Assembly (NCBI GenBank): GCA_039602395.1
Contig: JBCNJP010000025.1
Coordinates: 40,712,922 to 40,776,921, forward strand
DNA length: 64,000 bases
Source of the DNA: Deinandra increscens subsp. villosa
Taxonomy: Eukaryota > Streptophyta > Magnoliopsida > Asterales > Asteraceae
Direction: 5' to 3'
A program made the position numbers and the translations under genes. Shown here one piece after another: positions 40,100 through 51,867 of the stretch. Positions within the stretch are counted from its first letter, which is position 1. Every line of letters begins with the position of its first letter. Under the pieces are notes generated by a model that was not told the DNA's origin, searched no databases, and worked only from the letters and a program-made list of their open reading frames with translations.

Positions 40100-41210
40100 T
40101 AATTTATTTTAAATGAATCCACATCAATTAGGGTCGATTAAGATCGATGAGGACAAATGAAGATAAAGTAGGACCAATTAGGACCAACGAAGCCACGAGG
40201 CCCAATTAGGGTAAATTGGGGTCAATTTGGTTCAATGAGGATCAATTAGGGTCAATGATGAAGACCAGTTATAACTAACGAGGGTCGATTTTGCTCAATG
40301 TCGACGCCTTATGAGGACCAAATATGAGCAATTAGGGTCTATTAGGCCGATTGAGGGCCAATTACGCTCAATGAGGACCAGTAGACTGATTAAGGTCAAC
40401 CATGGTCATTTGTAACAAATGAGTACCAATGAGGGCCAGTGAACACTCAGTTAGGATGAATTAGGGCCAATGAAGGTCAATGATAGTATATTCGGCTCGG
40501 TTAGGTTCAATGAAGATCACTTACGATCAATTACGACCAATTAGGCTCATTTAGGACCAATTATAATCAATTGGGGTCAATTAGGCCTAATTGACTCAAA
40601 TTTGTTGTACTTCAAAGTAAATGGTACGTACTCGATGAGTCTAGTAGGTCCTTATTGAGGCTAACTGACAATAATTGGTCCTTATTGGTCCAATTTGTGC
40701 AAATTGCTCCTCATTAACCCGAATTAAGCCATATTGGTACTTATTCTGTCTAATTGGCCCTCATCGGTCCTAACTGGCCCTAATAAGTCATAATTCATCC
40801 TTATTGGTCCTAATCGAGCATATTCGACCCTCATTGGTCCTAATGGGTCCTCATTGACCCTAATTGAACCTAATTGGTCTTAATCGACCATCACTAACCC
40901 TGATTTACCCTTATAGGTATCATTGGTCCTCATTCAAACTAATTGGCCCCAATTAGTCCTAATTGGTCATACTTGATCATCGATCCTCATTAGTCACTTC
41001 CTTCATGCTCCGTCCTTATCGGTCCTATGAGCATAATCGGCCTTCTCATTGAACTGGTCCTAATTCGTATTCATTGACCATATTAATTGACCATAACTGG
41101 TCTTCACTAAAGTATCCTAAATGACGTTAATTGTCAGTATTTAGTCCTCATTGAGTCTGGTTGGTCCTAATTGCTCCTAATTGCTCCTCACCATCCTAAT
41201 TGGACGTTGT
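40100..41210. repeat. inverted tandem array of short CATTGGTCC-type repeats
   Basis: From 40,120 to about 40,600 the units read GGTCAATGAGGACCAATTAGG-like in one orientation. From about 40,640 to 41,200 they read CCTAATTGGTCCTCATTGACC-like, the reverse complement. Unit length is about 20-22 bp, irregular. The centre is near 40,610-40,630. The core word CATTGGTCC is shared with the big array at 45,470-64,000. Nothing coding was seen. Confidence 0.85.
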
Positions 41211-41844
41211 TTAATATTTATGGAAACAAGATTATTATACATGAGAAATTCACAACATGGCGGTCTTTTCGTATTTTTGTTCTGAATTGCATAGTAATTT
41301 ATCATTTTCATTTTTGAGTTGTGTTTTAGTAATGTATCCGTTTTTTGTAGTTGCGTTATCACGGCCACAAGGCACGTGTTATTAAAATCTTGTTTATTAT
41401 ATATAAAAGAAAAAATAAAATTAATATTAAAACATAATTTTGTTAATTAATGCTTTTAACTCCGATCGTCATCCAGATCTGCCTAAAGGATCACAGTTAT
41501 GTCAACCGTAATTGATGTACTCGTACAATTTCAACACCTCAAGAGGATGAAGCTCCTGCTCAAGCTCATGGAGGATGATGAAGTTCATCTTCAAGAAGAA
41601 CCCACCGGAAGAGCCACCTGGAGACATTTAATTAATTAATTAATTATGTTTATGTTTAATTTTAGGTTTAATTATGTTTAATATACATATTGTTTATATT
41701 AATTTTGGGTTTTATTATCAGTTTGAACAATTCTCCCCCCCCCCCCTTTAATTAAAAATTTTCACCAAAAATTTTAAATTTCCCACCATTAGTTCAAACT
41801 ACACCCAAAATTTCGAACTAAATTTACTAATTATCGATTAATCA
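41211..41844. other. AT-rich stretch before the CACTA-linked gene
   Basis: No gene recognised. It includes TAATTAATTAATTAATTA (41,630-41,645) and a C-run near 41,736. A minus-strand 63-codon ORF is without merit. Confidence 0.4.
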
Positions 41845-41852
41845 TATATATA
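41845..41852 (+). promoter_or_regulatory. TATA box of the CACTA-linked gene
   Basis: TATATATA, about 95 bp upstream of the ATG at 41,947. Confidence 0.5.
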
Positions 41853-41946
41853 CTTTTCCCTCTCACTATCAGAAAATTTCTAGCTAGTTAAACGCCTCCG
41901 GCGAATAACCAGGTCTTCTTTCTCATCCATATCATTCACATCTTCC

Positions 41947-43848
41947 ATGGAGCTTCAACAACGAATAGCTTCAACAGACAGCGTTAGCGATTCTTCAGAA
42001 GTGGGATGTGATTTGGGAGACCAATCAGTCCAGAAAACGGTAATTGTCAAGTTATTTCGTTTCATTAATTACAATCTGTTTTCATAAAATTGTTTCTTTT
42101 GTTTATTATTGATACACGTTTAACTTGGGATCCCTGTATTTGTGTACAGTTACAGTTACAAATCGATTAGTTAATTTTATGCTACGAATGTTGAGGTCAA
42201 GCATATGCACATGTTTGTAGATTCATGTTACTAGTGAACCTCTTTTCTTCTTTATGTACACTGCTAGAAATGGTGAACTGTTTGTTTATATCCACTGAAG
42301 ACATGATGTGTTCCGCTCTTCCCTTTAGATGTCTTTAATTTATGTATAACATATCAAATAATTAATCAATAGGGTCTTTATGTGATATATTAATAATTAA
42401 CAACTAATTTATGTCACTCTAGTCATTACTAGGAAATGATCTTAGAGGACATATATAGGAATGTTTCCAACATTTTTTGTATGTTCATGTTAGAGGGGTA
42501 GAAAATAAATAAATTGTAGTTTAAATCCCCTGTAGAAGAATAGAAGAATGTCGATGTCATGCATCTGCTACTTTGCTAGAAATGGTGAACTGTTTGTTTA
42601 TATCCACTAAAGACATGATGTGTTCCACTCTTCCCTTTAGATGTCGTTAAATTTGTGTATAACATATCAAATAATTAATCAATAGGGTCTTTATGTGATA
42701 TATTAATAATTAAGAACTACTTAAGAGATAATGAATTAACAGGGTCTGCATGCTTTCCTATTTATGTACTTTGTTAAAAAGTATCTAACTACATTCTGTT
42801 AATTGTACAAAATTCAAGGATCGATCCAACAACACTAATGGTGAATTGGAAAAACTTGAGTTCGAACTTAAAGAGGAGAGACTTCTTCGGGATGCAACAA
42901 ATGAACAAGTTAAGGCCCTCTTCTTGAAGTTTGAAGAATCAGAGAAAAAACTTGATCTACTTATAGATCATCTATCTGCACTTGGACCACCGTTACCACA
43001 CCAACTTAATGCTCCGGTATCTACAGAGGCGAATTCTGTACATCACAACATAATCATACTATTCTCAAGTACCTTACAATAACATACACTCTTGTTCATG
43101 AAGAACACAATCCGGATGAACTCTTGTTCCTGAAGAACACAAATAGATGCAAGTTCCTGGTACATAAGAATATATACTTCATGTAAGAACAAAGTTATGA
43201 GTTAAATGGGGCCCTGCTATGATTCATTGAAAATGTATGTTAATATGAAAAAAATACAGTATATACATAATCTGTATGAATAAAACTGGAACAACTTATG
43301 TTAGATTAAAAAAACAGAATAAATACTTTCATGATAGGTCCGCGCCATTATTCTGCTCTAACTTTTTACCAATTCAAAAAAATTGTTCTAGGTAAATTCT
43401 AAGGAGATTTTTGTTGGATCTAGCCATAGCACTAATCATGCTGACATACACACAACGGTTAGTATTTGTCAAACTCATTATCGCTTTGATTGCTCATTTA
43501 CATAAAGTAATTAATTGAACTGTAGGGCATAAAATCGGTGGTCGATCAACCTCGTCTGAAGCGGTTGAAAAGAAAAAGGTAAATATTTGCCAGTCAAGTT
43601 TCATTCCATTCTATAGTTTCACAGTAATCTGTTTGGTAATGTCATGTAGTCCCATTCTAAATGTTATTTGGTACCTCAAACACTTGGCCCAGCTAGGGAT
43701 TGTTGGAACAAATGGTGAGATGTGTACTAAACAAAGTTCAACTGACTTTGAAGTTGATCTGGAACTTAATGTGATGTTCATCCGGATGTATTAAGTTCAT
43801 CTGGATATCTAATGTTCATCTGGAAATCAATTGAATTGTAGGACCTGA
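41947..43848 (+). CDS. five-exon small coiled-coil protein with basic C-terminus, in a CACTA unit
   Basis: Exons 41947-42039, 42819-43016, 43404-43457, 43526-43578 and 43842-43848 sum to 405 nt (134 residues plus stop). Every intron has GT..AG borders and the phases fit; the exon model is mine. Exon 1: MELQQRIASTDSVSDSSEVG. Exon 2 is a heptad-rich helix (LEKLEFELKEERLLRDATNE, then KFEESEKKLDLLIDHLSAL). Exon 4 ends in PRLKRLKRKR, a likely nuclear signal. The gene lies between an inverted repeat array and CACTA subterminal repeats. A small DNA-binding or accessory protein of the transposon (as TnpA-like proteins are), or the C-terminal part of a transposase-derived protein, would fit. No domain is recognised with certainty. 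Later exon-like sequence (43,981-44,050) may be a 3' alternative. Confidence 0.5.
42262..42718 (+). repeat. direct duplication of about 145 bp inside intron 1
   Basis: 42,262-42,405 (GCTAGAAATGGTGAACTG ... TATTAATAATTAA) recurs at 42,573-42,715 with a few substitutions (CCACTGAAG/CCACTAAAG, TCCGCTC/TCCACTC). The copies are separated by about 165 bp. Confidence 0.9.
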
Positions 43849-44209
43849 TGACCCATACTACTTGCAATAAAATGGCACTCCTCGGTCCATATCTATCATG
43901 GTGGTAAGTATTTCAAAATTGCTATATATATTATGATCAATTTCCATAACCTAATTATCAATTATATGTTTTGGTATAGGAAGGAATACAAGAAAAAATG
44001 GTCCTAATTAAGCTCAAATCTGGACAGTTGAAGATGAAGACCACGTGGTAGTGTTGTTGCCTCCCGGATTGAAAATTAGATTGAGAATAATGCTTGTATG
44101 CAGTGTAATTTTCTTTAATTTTTTATTTGTATTTCATTTGTATTTGACTTGTAATTGAATTTTATTTGATTTGTAATTAATAATTTGTAATAGCTTTTAA
44201 ATTGGCCAC
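43849..44209. other. 3' flank of the CACTA-linked gene
   Basis: It contains a GT donor at 43,902 and an AG|GAAGGAATACAAG acceptor at 43,980, suggesting an additional or alternative 3' exon ending at 44,050 (TAG). After it come T-rich and polyadenylation-like words (ATTTTATTTGATTTGTAATTAATAA). Confidence 0.35.
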
Positions 44210-45456
44210 AGGTATAGCAAGGACCCATCTGATTTCAACAACATTTTGGTTACTTTTTGTTCTACGCAAATATATGTGGCTAAAACACAAATATACGTGA
44301 CCATATAATACCAAAGGCCACACCTTTTATATTTTAACGTGGCTGTTGCCACCATTTGGCCACGCGTATTGGGACAAAATATATGATTTCAACTACCCTT
44401 TGGCCACTTTTTTTTCAAATATATGTGGCTAAAACACAAATATACGTGACCATATAATACCAAAGGCCACACTTTTTATATTTTAACGTGGCGGTTGCCA
44501 CCCTTTAGCCATGCGTATTGGGACAATATATCTGATTTCAACTACCTTTTGGCCACTTTTTTTTTCATATATATGTGGTTAAAACAAAAATATATGTGAC
44601 CATATAATACCAAAGGCCACACTTTTTATACTTTAACGTGGCCGTTGCCATCCTTTGGCCACGTGTGTTGGGACAAAATGTATGATTTAAACTACCCTTT
44701 GGCCACTTTTTTTTCAAATATATGTGGCTAAAACAGAAATATACGTGACCATATAATACCAAAGGCCACACTTTTTATATTTTAACGTGGCCGTTGCCAC
44801 CATTTGACCACGCGTATTGGGACAAAATATCTGATTTCAACTACCCTTTGGCCACTTTTTTTTTTCAAATATATGTGGCTAAAACACAAATATACGTGAC
44901 CATATAATACCAAAGGCCACGCTTTTTATATTTTAATGTGGCTGTAGCCACCCTTTGGGCACGCGTATTGGGACAAGATGTATGATTTCAGCAACCCATT
45001 TGGCCACGTTTTTTCATATCATATGTGGCTAAAAGACAAATATACGTGTCCATATAATACCAAAGGCCACGCTATTCATATTTTAACATGGCGGTTGCCA
45101 CCCTTTCGCCACGCGTATTGGGACAAAAATTATAATTTCAGGAACCCATTTGGCCACGTTTTTTTATAACATATGTGGCTAAAACACAAATATACGTGAC
45201 CATATAATACCAAAGGCCACGTTAAACAAACACATGTGGCCGTTGGGACCATTTGGCCACGCTTTTCGAAAGAATTATTTGATTACAACAAAAAATATTG
45301 GTATCCTTTAGCCACGCTTCTAGGTGGCTTTAGCCACTGATATTGTAACGTGGCCGTAGGGTACATAAGGTGACGGGACCTTTGGTGTCGATTGGAATGG
45401 AAATAAAACATGACCAAACACATTTGGTCACGGTTTTTTCTGTGGCCAAAGGTGAA
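44210..45456. repeat. CACTA subterminal repeats, about 150-bp unit
   Basis: Roughly seven tandem units, each with ATATGTGGCTAAAACACAAA, TACGTGACCATATAATACC, AAAGGCCAC, TTTTAACGTGGC and GCCACGCGTATTGGGACA. GTGGC and GCCAC alternate on both strands, as expected for binding sites of a CACTA protein. Confidence 0.85.
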
Positions 45457-45469
45457 TTTTGACGTAGTG
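45457..45469 (+). repeat. CACTA right terminus (copy 1)
   Basis: TTTTGACGTAGTG ends the subterminal block. TGA follows (45,470-45,472 region, TGACCCTCG), which matches the word CAACTGACCCTCG of the array and therefore could be the target duplication. The left end CACTACGTCAAAA was not found. Confidence 0.7.
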
Positions 45470-47430
45470 TGACCCTCGTTTCCCCAAAACACACCTTAAT
45501 AGTCGTATTCACAACTTATTGGTTATATACACACCTTATTGGGACTCATTGGTCCCAACTGACCCTCATTGCCCTAAACACACCTTATTAGGGCTCATTA
45601 GTCCAACTGACCCTCATTGCCCCTAAACACACCTTATTGGGCTATCGTTGGTCCTAAACACAAATTATTGGCCATTATTGGTTCTAAACACAATATATTG
45701 GTTATAAACACACGTTTCCCCTAAACACATCTTTTTGGTCATATGCACAACTTATTGGTTATATACACAACTTATTGGGCCATCATTGGTCACAACTGAC
45801 CCTCGTTGCCCCTAAACACACATTTTCGGTCATATGCACAACTTATTGGTTATATACACACCTTATTGGGACTCATTGGTCCCAACTGACCCTCAATGCC
45901 CCTAAACACACCTTTTTGGGCAATAATTGGTCCTAAACGCAACTTATTTGCCATCATTGGTTCTAAACACAACATATTGCTTATATACACACCTTATTGG
46001 GCCATCATTGGCCCGAGCTGACCATCGTTGTCCCTAAACACACCTTTTTGGTACTATGCACAACTTATTGGTTATATACACACCTTATTTGGCTATCATT
46101 GGTCCCAACTGACCCTCGTTGCCCCTAAACACACCTTTTTTGTCCTATGCAAAACTTATTCGTTATATACACACCTTATTAGAACTCATTGGTCTTAACT
46201 GACCCTCATTGCCCCTAAACACACCTTATTAGGCCGTCATTGATCCTAAACATAACTTATTGGCCATCACTGGTCCTAAGCACAACTTATTGGTTATATG
46301 CACACCTTATTGGTCCATCATTGTCCCAACCGATCCTCGTTACTCTGGTCCTATGCACAACTTATTGGTTATATACACACCTTATTGGGCCATCATTGGT
46401 CCCAACTGACCCTCATTGCCCCTAAACACACCTTATTGGGCCATCATTGGTCCTAAACACAACTTATTGGCCATCATTGGTCTTTAACACAACTTATGGG
46501 TTATATACAAACCTTATTGGGCCATCATTGGTCCCAACTGCCCTCGTTGTCCCTAAACACACCTTATCGGTCCTATGCACAACTTATTGGTTATATACAC
46601 ACCTTATTGGGACATCATTGGTCCCAAATGACCCTCATTGCCCCTAAACACACCTTTTTGGTCTTATGCACAACTTATTGGTTATATACACACCTTATTG
46701 AACTCATTGGTCCCAACTGACCCTCATATCCCCTAAACACATATTATTGGGCCATCATTTGTCCTAAACACAACTTATTTTCCATAATTGGTCCTAAAGA
46801 CAACTTATTGGTTATATACACACCTTATTGGGTCATCATTGTTCCTAATTGACCCTCGTTGCCCCTAAACACACCTTATTTGTCCTATTCACAACTTATT
46901 GGTTATATACACATCTTATTGGGTAATCATTGGCCCCAATTGACCCTCTTTGCCCCTAAACACACCTTATTGGGACTCATTGGTCCCAGCTGACCCTCAT
47001 TGCCCCTAAACACACCTTATTAGGCTATCAGTGGTCCTAAACATAAATTATTGGCCATTATTGATTTTAAACACAACATATTGGTTATATACACACCTTA
47101 TTGGGCCATCATTGTTCCCAGCTGACCCTCGTTGCCCCTAAACACACCTTTTTGGTCCTATGCACAAATTATTGGTTATATACACACCTTATTGGGCCAT
47201 CATTTGTCCCAACTAACCTCCGTTGCCCCTAAACACACCTTTTTGGTCCTATGCACAAATTATTGGTTATATACACACCTTATTGGGCCATCATTGGTCA
47301 CAATTGACCCTCGTTGCCCCTAAACACACATTTTTGGTCATATGCATAACTTATTGGTTATATACACACCTTATTGGGACTCATTGGTCCCAACTGACCC
47401 TCAATGTCCCTAAACACACCTTTTGGGGCA
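45470..47430 (+). repeat. tandem array, first block (about 91-bp monomer)
   Basis: The monomer can be recognised as CACC(T/A)TTTTGGTCC, TATGCACAACTTATTGG, TTATATACACACCTTATTGG, GCCATCATTGGTCCCAACTG, ACCCTCGTTGCCCCTAAA. Half-units (ACAACTTATTGGCCATCATT, GGTCCTAAAC) expand it irregularly. No gene: the ORFs reported across it change frame from unit to unit. Confidence 0.93.
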
Positions 47431-48795
47431 CTTTTTTTTTCCATATATATGTGGTTAAAACACAAATATACGTGACCATATAATACCAAAGGCCACACTT
47501 TTTATATTTTAACGTGGCCGTTGCCATCCTTTGGCCACGCGTGTTGGGACAAAATGTATGATTTAAACTACCCTTTGGCCACTTTTTTTTTCAAATATAT
47601 GTGGCTAAAACACAAATATACGTGACCATATAATACCAAAGGCCACACTTTTTATATTTTAACGTGGCGGTTGCCACCCTTTGGCCACGCGTATTGGGAC
47701 AATATATCTGATATCAACTACCCTTTGGCCACTTTTTTTTCCATATATATGTGGTTAAAACACAAATATACGTTACCATATAATACCAAAGGCCACACTT
47801 TTTATATTTTAACGTGGCCATTGCCATCCTTTGGCCACGCGTGTTGGGACAAAATGTATGATTTAAACTACCCTTTGGCCACCTTTTTTTTCAAATATAT
47901 GTGGCTAAAACACAAATATACGTGACCATATAATACCAAAGGCCACACCTTTTATATTTTAACGTGGCTGTTGCCACCATTTGGCCACGCGTATTGGGAC
48001 AAAATATCTGATTTCAACTACCCTTTGGCCACTTTTTTTTTCAAATATATGTGGCTAAAACACAAATATACGTGACCATATAATACCAAAGGCCACACTT
48101 TTTATATTTTAACGTGGCTGTTGCCACCATTTGGCCACGCGTATTGGGACAAAATATCTGATTTCAACTACCCTGTGGCCACTTTTTTTTTCAAATATAC
48201 GTGGCTAAAACACAAATATATGTGACCATATAATACCAAAGGCCACGCTTTTTATATTTAAATGTGGCCGTTGCCACCCTTTGGCCACGCGTATTGGGAC
48301 AAGATGTATGATTTCAGCAACCCATTTGGCCACGTTTTTTCATATCATATGTGGCTAAAAGACAAATATACGTGTCCATATAATACCAAAGGCCACGCTA
48401 TTCATATTTTAACATGGCGGTTGCCACCCTTTCGCCACGCGTATTGGGACAAAAATTATAATTTCAGGAACCCATTTGGCCACGTTTTTTTATAACATAT
48501 GTGGCTAAAACACAAATATACGTGACCATATAATACCAAAGGCCAAGTTAAACAAACACATGTGGCCGTTGGGACCATTTGGCCACGCTTTTCGAAAGAA
48601 TTGTTTGATTACAACAAAAAATATTGGTATCCTTTAGCCACGCTTCTAGGTGGCTTCAGCCACTGATATTGTAACGTGGCCGTAGGGTACATAAGGTGAC
48701 GGGACCTTTGGTGTCGATTGGAATGGAAATAAAACATGACCAAACACATTTGGTCACGGTTTTTTCCGTGGCCAAAGGTGAATTTTGACGTAGTG
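47431..48795. repeat. second copy of the CACTA subterminal block and right terminus
   Basis: It starts abruptly after CCTTTTGGGGCAC inside array sequence. It carries about eight 150-bp units (one to three more than the corresponding part of copy 1, which starts near 44,555) and ends GACGTAGTG at 48,791-48,795 followed by TGACCCTCGTTTCCCC, exactly as at 45,470. Landmarks lie 3326 bp apart (for example 44,978/48,304 and 45,471/48,797). It is part of a segmental duplication that includes flanking array DNA. Confidence 0.9.
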
Positions 48796-51700
48796 TGACC
48801 CTCGTTTCCCCAAAACACACCATAATAGTTCTATTCACAACTTATTGGTTATATACACACCTTATTGGGACTCATTGGTCCCAACTGACCCTCATTGCCC
48901 TAAACACACCTTATTAGGACTCATTAGTCCAACTGACCCTCATTGCCCCTAAACACACCTTATTGGGCTATCGTTGGTCCTAAACACAAATTATTGGCCA
49001 TTATTGGTTCTAAACACAATATATATTGGTTATAAACACACGTTATTGGGCCATCAATGGTCCCAGCTGACCCTCGTTTCCCCTAAACACATCTTTTTGG
49101 TCATATGCACAACTTATTGGTTATATACACACCTTATTGGGCCATCATTGGTCACAACTGACCCTCGTTGCCCCTAAACACACATTTTCGGTCATATGCA
49201 CAACTTATTGGTTATATACACACCTTATTGGGACTCATTGGTCCCAACTGACCCTCAATGCCCCTAAACACACCTTTTTGGGCAATAATTGGTCCAAAAC
49301 GCAACTTAATTGCCATCATTGGTTCTAAACATAACATATTGCTTATATACACACCTTATTGGGCCATCATTGGCCCGAGATGACCATCGTTGTCCCTAAA
49401 CACACCTTTTTGGTACTATGCACAACTTATTGGTTATATACACACCTTATTTGGCAATCATTGGTCTCAACTGACCCTCATTGCCCCTAAACACACCTTA
49501 TTGGGCCATCATTGATCCTAAACATAACTTATTGGCCATCACTGGTCCTAAGAACAACTTATTGGTTATATGTACACCTTATTGGTCCATCTTTGTCCCA
49601 ACTGATCCTCGTTACTCTGGTCCTATGCACAACTTATTGGTTATATACACACCTTATTGGGCCATCATTGGTCCCAACTAACCCTCATTGCCCCTAAACA
49701 CACCTTTTTGGTCCTATGCACAACTTATTGGTTATATACACACCTTATTGGGACTCATTGGTCCCAACTGACCCTCATATCCCCTAAACACATATTATTG
49801 GGCCATCATTCGTCCTAAACACAACTTATGTCCTAAAGAAAACTTATTGGTTATATACACACCTTATTGGGTCATCATTGGTCCTAATTTACCCTCGTTG
49901 CCCCTAAACACACCTTATTTGTCCTATTCACAACTTATTGGTTATATACACATCTTATTGGGTCATCATTGGCCCTAATTGATCCTCTTTGCCCCTAAAC
50001 ACACCTTATTGGAACTCATTGGTCCTAGCTGACCCTCATTGCCCCTAAACACACCTTATTAGGCTATCAGTGGTCCTAAACACAAATTATCGGCCATCAT
50101 TGATTTTAAACACAACATATTGGTTATATACACACCTTATTGGGCCATCATTGTTCCCAGCTGACCCTCGATGCCCATAAACACACCTTTTTGGTCCTAT
50201 GCACAAATTATTGGTTATATACACACCTTATTGGGCCATCATTGGTCCCAACTGACCTCTGTTGCCCCTAAACACACCTTTTTGGTCCTATGCACAACTT
50301 ATTGGTTATATACACACCTTATTGGGACTCATTGGTCTGAACTGACCCTCATTGCCCCTAAACACACCTTATAGGGCCATAATTGGTCCTAAACACAACT
50401 TATTTGCCATCATTGGTCCTACACACAACTTATTGGTTATATACACATCTTATTGGGCCATCATTATCCCAACTGATCCTTGTTACCCTGGTCCTATGCA
50501 ATACTAATTGGTTATATACACACCTTATTGGGACTCATTGGTCCCTACGGACCCTCATTGACCCTAAACACACCTTATTGGGCCTTCATTGGTCTTCAAC
50601 ACAACTTATGGGTTATATACCGACCTTATTGGGTCATCGTTGGTCCCAACTGGCCCTCGTTGCCCCTAAACACACCTTTTTGGGACTCATTGGTCCAAAT
50701 GACCCTCATTGCCCCCAAACACACCTTTTTGGGCCATAATTGGTCCTAAACACAACTTATTGGCCATCATTGGTCTTAAAAACAAATTATTGGTTATATA
50801 CACATCGTATTGGGGCATAATTGGTCCAACTGACCCTCGTTGCCCCTAAACACAACTTATTGGTCCTATGCACAACTTAATGTTTATATACACACCTTAT
50901 TGGAACTCATTGGTCCCAATTGACCCTCATTTCCCCTAAACACACATTATTGATCCATAATTGGTCCTAAACTTATTTGCCATCATAGGTCCTACACACA
51001 ATTTATTGGTTATATACACACCTTATTGGGTCGTCATTGGCCCTAATTGACCCTCTTTGCCCCTAAACACACCTTATTGGGACTCATTGATCCCAACTGA
51101 CCCTCATTGCCCCTAAACACACCTTATTAGGCTATCAGTGGTCCGAACACAAATTATTGGCCATCATTGATTCTAAACACAACATATTAGTTATATACAC
51201 ACCTTATTGGGCCATTATTGGTCCCAACTGACCCTCGTTGCCCCTAAACACACATTTTTTGTCCTATAAACAAATTATTGGTGATATACACACCTTATTG
51301 GGCCATCACTGGTCCCAATTGACCCTCGTTGCCCCTAAACACACCTTTTTGGTCCTATGCATAACTTATTGGTTATATACACACCTTATTGGGACTCATT
51401 GGTCTCAACTGACCCTCATTGCCCATAAACACACCTTATTGGGCCATTTTTGGTCCTTAACATAATTTATTGGCCATCATTGGTCCTAAACACAACTTAT
51501 TGGTTATATACACACCTTATTGGGCCATCATTATCCCAACTGACCCTTGTTACCCTGGTCCTATGCACAACTAATTGGTTATATACACACCTTATTGGGA
51601 CTCATTGGTCCCAACTGACCCTCATTGACCCTAAACACACCTTATTGGGCCATCATTGGTCCTAAACACAACTTATTGGCCATCATTGGTCTTTAACACA

Positions 51701-51867
51701 ACTTATGGGTTATATACCGACCTTATTGGGTCATCATTGGTCCCAAGTGGCCCTCGTTGCCCCTAAACACACCTTATTGGTCTTATGCACAACTTATTGG
51801 TGATATACACACCTTATTGGGACTCATTGGTCCCAACTAACCCTCATTGCCCTAAACAAACCTTTTT

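Noticed and set aside
41867..41880. CACTATCAGAAAA as possible left end of the second CACTA unit
   Set aside because: It does not match the right terminus and lacks GTGGCTAAAA repeats beside it. It sits in the leader of the spliced gene.
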